Assembly (NCBI RefSeq): GCF_003610235.1
Contig: NZ_RAPR01000001.1
Location: 2,294,001-2,358,000, forward strand
Origin: Catellatospora citrea
GTDB taxonomy: Bacteria; Actinomycetota; Actinomycetes; Mycobacteriales; Micromonosporaceae
Reading direction: 5' to 3'
Length of the DNA: 64,000 nt
Part shown: positions 16,653 to 24,836 of the stretch, piece after piece
Position numbering within the stretch: the first letter of the stretch is position 1
How the letters are laid out: every line of letters begins with the position of its first letter
Notes under the pieces: model-generated
The model's input: the letters and a program-made list of their open reading frames with translations, nothing else
Told to the model about the DNA's origin: nothing
Database searches by the model: none
Translations under genes and position numbers: made by a program

Positions 16653-17921
16653 GTGTCCCGTCCACCACTGGGCAGACTGATCGCCGATACCCGACGCCGT
16701 CGCGGGTACAGCCAGGCCAGGCTCGCCGCGTTGCTCTGCGCGGCGGCCGGGGTCACCACGGTGACCAGGCACGAGGTGAGCCGCTGGGAGCGGGGTGACC
16801 GGCTGCCCGGCGCGCAGTGGCTGGCCTGGCTCGCACTCGTGCTCGACCTGCCGCCCGCTTGGCTGGCCGCCGCCGCGCGGCCGGTCGACCGGCCGGCTCC
16901 CACCGACGACGTCACCCGGTTGCACCAGCTCGCCGAGCGGTGGCTGCGCCACACGGGGCACGGCGACGCCGCGCCGGGCGAGTCCCGGGGCTCGTCGGAC
17001 CGGCGCGCGGCGGGGCAGCTCGATCGGCACATCGCCGAGCTGCGGCGGATGGACGATCTCGTGGGTGGTGCCGATCTGGCCCCGGTGGCGCGCCGGCGCT
17101 GGGCGCAGGCGGCGGACCGGCTGCACCGCGCCCGTGGCGCGGATCGGCGGCGGCTGCTGCGGCCGGTCGCCGAGCTGGCCCAGCTCGCCGGGTGGACCGC
17201 CGCCGACGCCGGGGACCGGGCGGCGGCGCTGCGGGCATACCGGGCGGGGCTGGTGCTGGCGATGGAGGCGGGCGATCCGGCGCTGGGCGCGCACGTGCTG
17301 GGCGGGGCGAGTCATCTGCTCTGCGAGGCGGATCCGGGGGCGGCCTGGCGGCTGGCCCGGATCGCCGCGGCGGGTGCTCGCCGGGACGGCAGCCCCGGTC
17401 TGCGGGCGCTGCTCGCGCACCGGGCGGCGCTGGCCGCGGCGCGGGCCGGGGACGGTCGCACCGCGCAGGACGGCTTGCTGGTCGCCCGGCGGCTCGGCGA
17501 CCGGGTGCGCGCAGAGCACGAGCCGTCCTGGTTGTACTGGCTGGACCAGGCGGAGCTGGCCGCGATGGCGGGCCGCTGCCTGGTCGCGCTGGACCGGCCC
17601 GCGCGGGCGCTGCCGCTGCTGGAGCAGCCGGGCCTGCGTCGGCCGCGGCGCGGTCAGCCGCGTACCCGCGCGGTCTATGCGGGCTGGCTGGCGCGGGCCC
17701 TGCTCGGCGTCGGCGAGGTGGAGCAGGCCTGCGCGGTGGGCGCGGACGCGGCGGTCGAGGCGGTGCGCGCCGGGTCGGTGCGGGCGGCCGAGCAGACCCG
17801 TGACCTGTCGGTGCGGCTGGCGGCCCGACCGCAGACCCGGGCGGTACGTGACTTGAGTGAACTGATCACCCAGCTCACGTCATACCTACCGGGGTCATCC
17901 ACCCGGCCGGGAGTGAACTAA
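16653..17921 (+). CDS. XRE-family regulator with TPR-like C-terminal region
   Basis: A 422-residue protein with an N-terminal helix-turn-helix of the XRE type (residues about 5-62: LGRLIADTRRRRGYSQARLA ... TVTRHEVSRWERGDRLP) and a long Ala/Arg-rich helical region with repeated helix pairs like tetratricopeptide repeats. This combination is common in actinomycete transcription factors that respond to a peptide or metabolite bound by the TPR part. GGAGG 6 nt before GTG 16653 fixes the start. It ends 9 nt before the prenyl synthase start, but that gene has its own leaderless -10. The regulator's target is unknown. Confidence 0.82.
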   Translation: MSRPPLGRLIADTRRRRGYSQARLAALLCAAAGVTTVTRHEVSRWERGDRLPGAQWLAWLALVLDLPPAWLAAAARPVDRPAPTDDVTRLHQLAERWLRHTGHGDAAPGESRGSSDRRAAGQLDRHIAELRRMDDLVGGADLAPVARRRWAQAADRLHRARGADRRRLLRPVAELAQLAGWTAADAGDRAAALRAYRAGLVLAMEAGDPALGAHVLGGASHLLCEADPGAAWRLARIAAAGARRDGSPGLRALLAHRAALAAARAGDGRTAQDGLLVARRLGDRVRAEHEPSWLYWLDQAELAAMAGRCLVALDRPARALPLLEQPGLRRPRRGQPRTRAVYAGWLARALLGVGEVEQACAVGADAAVEAVRAGSVRAAEQTRDLSVRLAARPQTRAVRDLSELITQLTSYLPGSSTRPGVN

Positions 17922-17924
17922 GTT
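17919..17924 (+). promoter_or_regulatory. -10 element of a leaderless promoter (prenyl synthase)
   Basis: TAAGTT lies 6 nt before the ATG at 17931 and overlaps the stop codon of the upstream regulator gene. Confidence 0.5.
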
Positions 17925-17930
17925 CGTCCT

Positions 17931-19001
17931 ATGACCATTCACCCGGTGGACCGGGCCGCGCTGCGTCCGCGGGTCGAGAAGGCCCTCGCGGTCTTCCTCG
18001 CCGACCGCCGGGCGCACATGGCGGGCATCGACGCCGGCCTGGGCCCGCTGGCAGACGCCGTGGAGGCTTTCGTGCTGGGCGGCGGCAAGCGCCTGCGCCC
18101 TGCCTTCGCCTACTGGGGTTACCGCGGCGCGGGCGGCGAGGACCGCGACGACGTGGTGTCCGCGCTGGCCGCGCTGGAGCTGGTGCAGGCCAGCGCCCTG
18201 ATGCACGACGACCTGATGGACGCCTCCGACACCCGCCGCGGGGAGCCCGCGGTGCACCGCCGGTTCGCGATGCTGCACGACCGCGAGCGGTGGCAGGGCG
18301 GGGCGGCCGGGTTCGGCGCCGCGGCGGCGATCCTGCTCGGGGACCTGTGCCTGGTCTGGTCGGACGAGATGCTGCACGGGAGCGGGCTCGACCCGGTGAC
18401 CGTGGCACGGGCGCGGCCGGTCTTCGACCTGATGCGCACCGAGGTCATGATCGGGCAGTACCTCGACGTGCTCACCCAGGCGTCGGCCGACACCTCGGTG
18501 GAGCGGGCCTCGCAGGTGGCCCGGTTCAAGTCGGCGAAGTACACCGTGGAGCACCCGCTGCTGCTGGGGGCCGCGCTGGCCGACGCCCCCGCCGCGCTGA
18601 GCGAGGCGTACTCGGCGTTCGGGCTACCGCTGGGCGAGGCGTTCCAGCTGCGTGACGACGTGCTCGGGGTGTTCGGCGACCCGGTCGCCACGGGCAAGCC
18701 GGCCGGGGACGACCTGCGCGAGGGCAAGCGGACCTACCTCATCGTCATGGCGCTCGCGCACGCCGCGCCCGCCGACCGCGACACCCTCGCCGCCGCGCTG
18801 GGCAGCGCCGACCTCGACGAGGCGGGCGTGGCGCAGCTGCGCCGGATCATCACGGAGTCGGGGGCGCTGGCCCGCACGGAGGCGTACATCGCCGAGCTGA
18901 CCTCGACGGCGCTCGCCGCGCTGGAGGCGGCGCCGGTCGAGCCCGAGGCCGCCGAGATGCTGCGCGAGCTGGCCGACGCCGCGGTGCACCGCGCCACCTG
19001 A
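17931..19001 (+). CDS. idsA: Polyprenyl diphosphate synthase (GGPP-type, IdsA-like)
   Basis: A 356-residue trans-prenyltransferase that condenses isopentenyl diphosphate onto allylic diphosphates. The first aspartate-rich motif DDLMD is at 93-97 within ALMHDDLMDASDTRRG, preceded by GGGKRLRP. The second is FQLRDDVLGVFGD around 242. FKSAKYTVEHPLLLG is the helix that shapes chain length. The short-chain look suggests a GGPP or FPP synthase. Position and strand correspond to idsA2 (Rv2173), just before the mannosyltransferase; the nearby lycopene cyclase genes could also use its product chain. Four nt separate its end from the convergent RNase gene. Confidence 0.9.
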   Translation: MTIHPVDRAALRPRVEKALAVFLADRRAHMAGIDAGLGPLADAVEAFVLGGGKRLRPAFAYWGYRGAGGEDRDDVVSALAALELVQASALMHDDLMDASDTRRGEPAVHRRFAMLHDRERWQGGAAGFGAAAAILLGDLCLVWSDEMLHGSGLDPVTVARARPVFDLMRTEVMIGQYLDVLTQASADTSVERASQVARFKSAKYTVEHPLLLGAALADAPAALSEAYSAFGLPLGEAFQLRDDVLGVFGDPVATGKPAGDDLREGKRTYLIVMALAHAAPADRDTLAAALGSADLDEAGVAQLRRIITESGALARTEAYIAELTSTALAALEAAPVEPEAAEMLRELADAAVHRAT

Positions 19002-19005
19002 TCCG

Positions 19006-19446
19006 CTACCGCAGCACCTGCCGGAAGCTGTCGTAGTGGTCGTCGGTGTAGTAGAGGTCACCGTCGCGGCCGGCCACCAGCCGCCGCGCGCCGCGGTCGC
19101 GTGAGCCCGGCGTGGGCACCGTGTACTCCCGGTAGTAGCCGCGCGGCTGCCTGGGCAGGATGCCCTCCAGGTTGCCGAACACGGTGCCGTCCTTGTCGTA
19201 GGGGAACGGCCCGTTCGTGTCGATCAGCGCGACCGTGGCGACCGCCTCCCTGGGCAGCTCGCGCAGGGGCACCGTGGGCAGCCCCGACACCGGGGTCCGG
19301 CCGGCCGACGCGGCGGGTGCGCCGCCGTCGCCCGCGGGCGTCATGGCGGTACGCGCGCAGTAGCCCACCAGCGCCATGAGGGCGATCAGCAGCACCGCCA
19401 CCACAGCGGCGATCGTGATGTTGCGCCGCGTCGCGTAGCTGTCCAC
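19006..19446 (-). CDS. Membrane-anchored or secreted guanyl-specific ribonuclease (RNase Sa/N1 type)
   Basis: A 146-residue protein whose C-terminal 85 residues match the small microbial guanyl-RNases (barnase/RNase Sa group): NGPFPYDKDGTVFGNLEGIL, then RGYYREYTVPTPGSRDRGAR with the catalytic Glu and Arg, and YYTDDHYDSFRQV with the catalytic His. An N-terminal hydrophobic helix (ITIAAVVAVLLIALMALVGY) exports or anchors it. GTG 19446 leaves 57 nt to the divergent mannosyltransferase start; ATG 19497, with GGGGGAG upstream, is an alternative. I see no barstar-like inhibitor gene beside it, so the enzyme must act outside the cell or be inhibited by a gene elsewhere. Confidence 0.82.
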   Translation of the reverse strand: MDSYATRRNITIAAVVAVLLIALMALVGYCARTAMTPAGDGGAPAASAGRTPVSGLPTVPLRELPREAVATVALIDTNGPFPYDKDGTVFGNLEGILPRQPRGYYREYTVPTPGSRDRGARRLVAGRDGDLYYTDDHYDSFRQVLR

Positions 19447-19503
19447 ATCAGGGAGTGTGCGGTGTCGCGTGGTCGCGATCAAGGACCGTGGAATCATCAA
19501 CGG

Positions 19504-21081
19504 GTGCTCCCCCACGCCACTCCCCGTGCCACCGTCGCCCTGGGCTGCGTCTCGGGCGTGCTGCTGGCCGTCTCGGCATACCTGGCGGGCGCGTTGCCGG
19601 GCGGCGATCCCGGGCCCGGGCTGCGGCTGGGCGGGTTCGGCGCGGTGCCGGGGAGTTTCTCGCTGGGGCTGGTGTGCTGGCTGGCCGGGATGGCCGGCTG
19701 GACGGCCGCGTGGTGGCGGCTGGGCCGAGCCGGTGACCTGATCACCGGCAGGTCGGCCCGGCCCGACGCGGCGGGCATGTCAGGCTGGCCCGGCGCGGCG
19801 AGCTGGTGGAACGGCTCGGCGTGGCGGCTGCTGGCGATCGGGGCGGCATGGGCCGCTCCCCTGCTGGTCGCGCCGCCGCTGGGCAGCCGCGACGCTTATG
19901 CGTACGCCTGCCAGGGCTGGCTGTGGCGCGCGGGCCTGGACCCGTACGCGATGGGTGTCGCCGACGGCGGCTGTCCCTGGACCGCGGCGGTGCCCGAACT
20001 GTGGTGGCACACCCCGACCCCCTACGGCCCGGTCGCAGTGCTGCTCACCGCCGCGGTGACCGCCCTCGGCGGCCTGCTCGGCGCCCTGGCCGGCCTGCGC
20101 CTGCTCACCCTCGCCGCGGTGGCCCTGCTCACCCTCGCACTCCCACCGGTCGCCCGCGCCTGCGGCGTCCCCGCCCCCGCCGCCTACTGGCTGGCCCTGC
20201 TCACCCCCCTCACCGCCGTCCACGCCCTCTCCGCCCTCCACAACGACGCCCTCGTCGCCGCCCTCACCGTCACCGCCCTAGCCCTGTCCCTGACCACCCG
20301 CCGCCAAGATCACGACGATCTTGCGCGAACTGTTGCCCCTTTGCCCGGTTCGGGTGTGTCGTCCCCACAGTTCGCGCAAGATCGTCCCCGACTGGGTGGG
20401 GCGGCGGCGTGGTGGGGGGCGGTTGGGGCGGGGGTGGTGGGGGCGGGGGCGGTGGGGGTCAAGGTGACGGCGGTGGTGGTGGTGCCGTTTGTGCTGATCT
20501 TGCTGGGGCGGCGGTGGTGGGCCGGGGTGGTGGCGGGGGTCGCCGCGTTTGCGGGGGTCAGTGTGGTGAGTGGGTTGGGGCTGGGGTGGGTCTCGGCGTT
20601 GCGGGGGACCGGGGAGCTGGTGCAGTGGAGTTCGGCGCCGACGGCGGTGGGCATGGCGGCGGGGTATGTGTTGCGGCTGGTCGGGCAGGGTGAGTGGGTC
20701 GACGCGGCGGTGGCCGTGGGGCGGGCGCTGGGGTTGGTGGCGCTGGCGGCGGTCGGGGTGTGGGGGCTGGTGCACGCGTGGCGGCGGCGGGGTGACGCGG
20801 GGGCGGTGGTGCGGGCCTGTGGGTGGGTGATGGCGGCGACGGCGCTGCTGGGGCCGGTGTTCTATCCCTGGTACGCGCTCGCGCCGCTGGCCGTGCTGGC
20901 CGCGGCGGAGACCGATCCACGGCGTCGGCGGTGGCTGGCCGTGGGGGCGGTGGTCTGCGCGTTCCTGACGCTGCCGAACGGACTCGGGGTGCCGGTGCTG
21001 ACCAAGGCGGTGGGGGCGTTCGCGGTCACGGTCGCGCTGATCGTCGCCGCCGTCCGGTCCAGACCCAGAGCGACAGCGTGA
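19504..21081 (+). CDS. mptA: Polyprenol-phosphomannose-dependent alpha-1,6-mannosyltransferase (MptA/MptB-like)
   Basis: A 525-residue multi-pass membrane glycosyltransferase of the GT-C type, expected to elongate a mannan core using decaprenyl-phosphate mannose. The first extracytoplasmic loop carries LGSRDAYAYACQGWLWRAGL followed by DPYAMG, the acidic motif typical of MptA/MptB. Later FYPWYALAPLAVLAAAETDP is also characteristic. About 12 hydrophobic helices are visible. Position and strand match mptA (Rv2174) between the prenyl synthase and Rv2175c. An inverted repeat at 20314-20386 lies inside the gene in frame and encodes part of a hydrophilic loop, and codon usage flips from C- to G-rich across it. 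The last 56 nt overlap the convergent cyclase gene. The GTG 19504 start is uncertain. Confidence 0.85.
   Translation: MLPHATPRATVALGCVSGVLLAVSAYLAGALPGGDPGPGLRLGGFGAVPGSFSLGLVCWLAGMAGWTAAWWRLGRAGDLITGRSARPDAAGMSGWPGAASWWNGSAWRLLAIGAAWAAPLLVAPPLGSRDAYAYACQGWLWRAGLDPYAMGVADGGCPWTAAVPELWWHTPTPYGPVAVLLTAAVTALGGLLGALAGLRLLTLAAVALLTLALPPVARACGVPAPAAYWLALLTPLTAVHALSALHNDALVAALTVTALALSLTTRRQDHDDLARTVAPLPGSGVSSPQFAQDRPRLGGAAAWWGAVGAGVVGAGAVGVKVTAVVVVPFVLILLGRRWWAGVVAGVAAFAGVSVVSGLGLGWVSALRGTGELVQWSSAPTAVGMAAGYVLRLVGQGEWVDAAVAVGRALGLVALAAVGVWGLVHAWRRRGDAGAVVRACGWVMAATALLGPVFYPWYALAPLAVLAAAETDPRRRRWLAVGAVVCAFLTLPNGLGVPVLTKAVGAFAVTVALIVAAVRSRPRATA
20314..20386. repeat. Perfect 20-bp inverted repeat inside the mannosyltransferase gene
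   Basis: GACGATCTTGCGCGAACTGT (20314-20333) and its exact complement (20367-20386) flank a 33-nt spacer. The element is read through in frame as a hydrophilic loop between membrane segments. It resembles the intergenic palindromes of this window rather than normal coding sequence. Confidence 0.9.
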
Positions 21082-21334
21082 ACAGCACCAGCGCGAACCC
21101 GAACACCAGATCCTCGACGGGGGCGTACGCGATGCGCAGGCCCGTGATCGCCTCGGGCGCGTAGCGGACCACCCCGCGGCCGGTCAGCACGCCGTTGCTG
21201 AGCAGTTGGAACACCAGCACGATCGGATACGTCGCCCAGAACACCGGGCTGAGCAGCACCCGGGTGCGCAGCGCCAGCAGGTCGACCGCCACCGCGCCGG
21301 CCAGGCCGAGCGCGGCGGCCGCGGTGTACGTCAC
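21026..21334 (-). CDS. crtYd: Lycopene cyclase domain protein, second subunit (CrtYd-like)
   Basis: A 102-residue, three-helix membrane protein forming half of a heterodimeric carotenoid beta-cyclase (CrtYc/CrtYd or CrtYe/CrtYf type). The signature APVEDLVFGF with its acidic residues is present, as are VLTGRGVVRY and LLSPVFWATYPIVLVFQ. GTG 21334 overlaps the stop of the partner gene (GTGA). The 3' end overlaps the convergent mannosyltransferase gene by 56 nt. No crtB, crtI or elongase lies in the window, so the rest of a carotenoid pathway must be elsewhere. Whether it closes C40 or C50 ends cannot be told. Confidence 0.82.
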   Translation of the reverse strand: MTYTAAAALGLAGAVAVDLLALRTRVLLSPVFWATYPIVLVFQLLSNGVLTGRGVVRYAPEAITGLRIAYAPVEDLVFGFALVLFTLSLWVWTGRRRRSARP

Positions 21335-21648
21335 GAGCGCCCGGCCCGGTCCAGCACCTTGCGCACGGCCTCGAAGCCGAGGATCGCGCACAGCGGCACC
21401 GCCAGGAAGAACAGCAGCTCCTCCAGCGGCATCCCGCCGGGCAGCCAGACCCCGAGCACCTGGCGGTGATCGAAGGACCAGTGCCCGGCCGCGATCGCGG
21501 CGAGGTCCCACGCGCCGAACACCAGCACCACGGGCACCGCGACCACCAGCAGCCGCCGCCACTGGCGCAGCACCCCGACCCGCAGCACCGGCTCCAGCCA
21601 CAGCGCGCACAGCAGGCAGCCGAGCAGCACCGCCAGGTACGCGTACAC
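21331..21648 (-). CDS. crtYc: Lycopene cyclase domain protein, first subunit (CrtYc-like)
   Basis: A 105-residue three-helix membrane protein, the partner of the downstream cyclase domain. It carries the family signature MPLEELLFFLAVPL (P-x-E-E-x-x-F-F) and a membrane start VYAYLAVLLGCLLCALWLEP. GTG 21648 lies 2 nt after the stop of the Rv2175c-like gene and its own end overlaps the next start, so all three are one transcription unit. Together with the next gene it should make the active cyclase. Confidence 0.82.
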   Translation of the reverse strand: MYAYLAVLLGCLLCALWLEPVLRVGVLRQWRRLLVVAVPVVLVFGAWDLAAIAAGHWSFDHRQVLGVWLPGGMPLEELLFFLAVPLCAILGFEAVRKVLDRAGRS

Positions 21649-21650
21649 CG

Positions 21651-22010
21651 TCAGAAGGCCACGGCCTGGGCCCGGCGCTTCACCTCGCGGGCCTTGTCCC
21701 CGCCGAGCGCCGCCGCCGGCGTCCCCGGAAGCGTGTCGTCGGCGGTGTAGAGCCACCGCAGCGCCTCTTCGTCGTTGAACCCGGCGTCGCGCAGCAACGT
21801 CAGCACGCCGGGGAGGTGCTTGAGCACGATGTCGTTGGCCACCAGCTCCGCCGGCACCTGGCGCACGCCCTCATGGCGTACGGCCAGCAGCGAGCCGTCC
21901 TTGATCAGCTGGTGCACCTTGAGGATCGACAGGCCGAGGCGCTCGGCCACGTCCGGCAGGGGCAGCCAGGTCGTGGGTGCGTCGGTCGTCGAGTGCGAAG
22001 TTTCGGCCAC
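21651..22010 (-). CDS. Rv2175c-like DNA-binding protein
   Basis: A 119-residue winged-helix-like protein resembling M. tuberculosis Rv2175c, a DNA-binding substrate of the kinase PknL. It shows LPLPDVAERLGLSILKVHQL (helix-turn-helix) and LKHLPGVLTLLRDAGFNDEE-ALRWLYT, which aligns with LPGLLTILHDGGYRDTEIMRWLF as I recall it. It has a Thr/Ser-rich N-terminus (SHSTTDAPTTW) like the tail phosphorylated in Rv2175c. A pknL-like gene lies about 0.8 kb to the right, divergently, as in M. tuberculosis. GTG 22010 or 22016 are both possible starts. Confidence 0.82.
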   Translation of the reverse strand: MAETSHSTTDAPTTWLPLPDVAERLGLSILKVHQLIKDGSLLAVRHEGVRQVPAELVANDIVLKHLPGVLTLLRDAGFNDEEALRWLYTADDTLPGTPAAALGGDKAREVKRRAQAVAF

Positions 22011-22094
22011 CTCCACACCTTGCCACGTCGCCGACCGGGCCCACCACCGCATCCCCGTCCCGGCCGCCGTGGCGGCCGAGCAGAGGAGCCTTTG

Positions 22095-22766
22095 ATGAAT
22101 CCCTGGCAGACGATCAAACGGGAGATCGACGGCGCGCGCCGCTCGCTGCGCTACGACCTCGCCCGGCGCCGGATGAACGGCGACACCGCCGAGATGCCCG
22201 CGGTCGGTGGCGGGCCCGCCCCGCAGCCGCCCCAGGCCCGCCACCGGGTCGTGCTCGCCGCCGGCGCGCTGGTGCTCGCCTCGGTCGGGGTCGGCGGCTA
22301 CTACGCGATCGCGGCGGGGGTGGACGCCCTGCTCGGCGACGAGCGCCAGCCCGGCGCCCTGCCCCACGTGAACGTGCCCGCGGGCTCCGCGGACCCGGTG
22401 CCGTGGCGGCAGGCGAACGCGACGCCGAGCCCCACCGATCGGGTGAAAGACGTCCCGGCCGGCCGGATCGTCACGCCGGGTCCCAGCCCGCGGCGCACGC
22501 CCCCGCCCACGCCGACCCCGTGCGACTGCGAGTCGTCGCCGACGCCCGCACCGCCACCGTCGCCCAAGCCCCCACCGTCGCCCAAGCCGTCGCCGTCGCC
22601 GAGCCCTTCGCCTTGCCCCAGCCCGTCCGTCTCGGCGTCGGAGTCGGCGTCGGCGTCCGCATCGGCATCCGCGCCGGCGTCGGCGTCCGCGATCGTGATG
22701 CCGGACACCTCGCACCCCGTGGACCCGGTTCCGCAGGACGCTCACGAGGACCCGGCGACCCCCTGA
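22095..22766 (+). CDS. Single-pass membrane protein with Pro/Ser-rich tail, function unknown
   Basis: A 223-residue protein, not recognised by family. It begins MNPWQTIKREIDGARRSLRY, has a transmembrane helix at about residues 50-76 (VVLAAGALVLASVGVGGYYA), and a low-complexity extracytoplasmic tail of PSPKP repeats followed by a run of alternating Ser-Ala residues (SESASASASASAPASASA). The tail looks wall-spanning. GAGGAG before ATG 22095 supports the start. It lies upstream of and on the same strand as the PASTA kinase gene, which has its own leaderless promoter, and divergent from the Rv2175c-like gene. Confidence 0.75.
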   Translation: MNPWQTIKREIDGARRSLRYDLARRRMNGDTAEMPAVGGGPAPQPPQARHRVVLAAGALVLASVGVGGYYAIAAGVDALLGDERQPGALPHVNVPAGSADPVPWRQANATPSPTDRVKDVPAGRIVTPGPSPRRTPPPTPTPCDCESSPTPAPPPSPKPPPSPKPSPSPSPSPCPSPSVSASESASASASASAPASASAIVMPDTSHPVDPVPQDAHEDPATP

Positions 22767-22836
22767 CATGCTGCAGAAACGCCCGATCGCGACGCGATCG
22801 CACGCGCGGGTGTACGACGCGGGCCACCGCCTGACT

Positions 22837-22842
22837 TAGACT
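22837..22842 (+). promoter_or_regulatory. -10 element of a leaderless promoter (PASTA kinase)
   Basis: TAGACT lies 8 nt before the ATG at 22851. There is no Shine-Dalgarno sequence. Confidence 0.5.
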
Positions 22843-22850
22843 GCGCTGCG

Positions 22851-24836
22851 ATGGACACTCAGGTCGCCGATCCACTACTCGGCACACTCGTCGACGGGCG
22901 CTACCGCATCCGCGGTCGCGTAGCTCGTGGTGGCATGGCGACCGTCTACACAGCAGTGGACGAGCGCCTGGAGCGCACCGTCGCTCTGAAGATCATTCAC
23001 CCGGCGCAGGTACGCGATGCCGCCGGCCAGGCGTTCAGCCTCGACCGCTTCACCGACGAGGCCAAGACCATCGCCCGGCTGACCCATCCCAACGTCGTCG
23101 CCGTCTACGACCAGGGCACCCACGCCGGCCTGCCCTACCTGGTGATGGAGTACGTGCGCGGCCGCACGCTGCGCGACATCCTCGCCGAGCGCCGCCGGCT
23201 CACCCCGGTCGAGGCCCTGGCCGTGATGGAGCAGGTGCTGGCGGCGCTGGCCGCGGCGCACCGTGCCGGCCTGGTGCACCGCGACGTCAAGCCCGAGAAC
23301 GTGCTGGTCGCCGAGGCGCCGACCGGCGGCAGCCACAACCTCATCGACGCCGTCGCGAAGGTGGCCGACTTCGGCCTGGCCCGCGCCGTCGAGGCCAGCG
23401 CGGACGACGCCAACGGCGGGCAGCTCATGGCGACCGTCGCCTACGTCGCCCCCGAGCTGGTCACCGACGGCCACGCCGACCCGCGCAGCGACGTGTACAG
23501 CGCCGGGATCGTGCTGTTCGAGATGCTCACCGGCCGCGTGCCCTACGACGCCGAGCGCCCCGTCGACGTGGCCTGGCAGCACGTGGACCGTGACGTGCCG
23601 CCGCCGTCGCGCATCGTCGCCGGCCTGCCCCCGGTGCTGGACGAGCTGGTCGCCTCGGCGACCCGCCGCTCCCCCGGCGGCCGCCCCACCGATGCCGGCG
23701 CACTGCTGACGGCCGTGCAGGCGGCCCGGGAGAACGTCACCGCGAGCACCACCACGCAGCGGATGCGGCCGGTGGCGCAGGAGACCGTGGTGGTCAACCA
23801 CGTCGTGCCCCACGAGCGCCCGTCCTGGGCCCGGCTGCCCGACGCGCAGCCCGCGCCGCGCTCGCGCCGCCGCGCCCCGGCGCCGGCCCCGAGCAGCCCG
23901 CTCGACCGGGCCAAGGCGCTGTACCGGAAGCTCAAGGCCGACCCGCGGGGCCGCACGGCGCTGACCGCGGGCGCGGTCGTGCTCGCCCTGCTGGTGCTGA
24001 CCGGCGGCTGGTGGCTGGGCTTCGGCCGCTACGAGGTGACGCCGCAGCTGACGAACCTGACCAAGGACCAGGCCATCACCACGCTGACCCAGGCGGGCCT
24101 GGAGTACAAGCTGCTGGACCCGCAGTACCGGGAGGACGTGCCCAAGGACGTGGTGCTCGTGCAGAACCCGCCGCCCGGCGAGCGGGTCGTGCGCGGCGGC
24201 ACGGTGGTGCTGACCCTGTCCGCCGGCCCCGAGCGCTACCTGGTGCCCGACGTGGTCGGCAAGTCCTGGGAACTGGCCGTCGCCGACCTGCAGGCCGCGC
24301 CGCTGAAACTGAAGGCGGTGCAGGCCGGGGAGAAGTACGACGACCTCGCCCCGAAGGGCACCGTGCTGTCGACCGACCCCAAGGCCGACACCCAGGTCAA
24401 GCCCGGCGACGAGATCAAGGTCGTGGTCAGCAAGGGCAAGGCCCCGCTGAGCGTGCCGTTCGTCGAGGGCAAGTCGATCACCGAGGCCACCGACATCCTG
24501 CAGAAGATGGGGCTGCGGGTGGTCGTCGAGCGCGTCGAGTCCGACAAGCCGTTCGACGTCGTGGTGAAGCAGACCCCCGCCAACGGCGCCGGCGCGGAAC
24601 CCAATGACGCGGTGACGCTGCAGGTCAGCAACAATCAGAACGTCAAGGCGATGCCGGAGGTGCGCAACGGGCGCTGCGGCGACGCCGAGGGTCTGCTGGC
24701 CTCGATGGGGCTGCAGGTCGAGGTCCGCGGGGTGCTCGGCGACAAGAACTGGTTCAAGGTCGTCAACCAGGACCCCGCCCCGAACACGGCGGTACAGCCG
24801 GGACAGCACGTGGTGATCGAATGTCAGCTGGGATGA
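22851..24836 (+). CDS. pknL: PknL-like serine/threonine protein kinase with four PASTA domains
   Basis: A 661-residue transmembrane kinase. The kinase domain (residues about 17-280) has the Gly loop GRVARGGMATVY, Lys47 (VALKII), catalytic HRDVKPEN at 143-150 and DFG at 173-175. An activation loop with GGQLMATVAYVAPE follows. A basic linker leads to one transmembrane helix (LTAGAVVLALLVLTGGWWLG, near 365-385), then four PASTA repeats of about 65 residues each, the last with two Cys. PASTA domains sense peptidoglycan fragments. Position, strand and the Rv2175c-like gene nearby match pknL (Rv2176), although M. tuberculosis PknL itself lacks PASTA domains as I recall. The gene ends overlapping the endonuclease start by ATGA. 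Confidence 0.88.
   Translation: MDTQVADPLLGTLVDGRYRIRGRVARGGMATVYTAVDERLERTVALKIIHPAQVRDAAGQAFSLDRFTDEAKTIARLTHPNVVAVYDQGTHAGLPYLVMEYVRGRTLRDILAERRRLTPVEALAVMEQVLAALAAAHRAGLVHRDVKPENVLVAEAPTGGSHNLIDAVAKVADFGLARAVEASADDANGGQLMATVAYVAPELVTDGHADPRSDVYSAGIVLFEMLTGRVPYDAERPVDVAWQHVDRDVPPPSRIVAGLPPVLDELVASATRRSPGGRPTDAGALLTAVQAARENVTASTTTQRMRPVAQETVVVNHVVPHERPSWARLPDAQPAPRSRRRAPAPAPSSPLDRAKALYRKLKADPRGRTALTAGAVVLALLVLTGGWWLGFGRYEVTPQLTNLTKDQAITTLTQAGLEYKLLDPQYREDVPKDVVLVQNPPPGERVVRGGTVVLTLSAGPERYLVPDVVGKSWELAVADLQAAPLKLKAVQAGEKYDDLAPKGTVLSTDPKADTQVKPGDEIKVVVSKGKAPLSVPFVEGKSITEATDILQKMGLRVVVERVESDKPFDVVVKQTPANGAGAEPNDAVTLQVSNNQNVKAMPEVRNGRCGDAEGLLASMGLQVEVRGVLGDKNWFKVVNQDPAPNTAVQPGQHVVIECQLG

Noticed and set aside
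16365..17519. Long minus-strand frame opposite the XRE regulator
   Set aside because: Pro/Arg/Gln-rich shadow; the plus-strand gene has an HTH motif and ribosome binding site.
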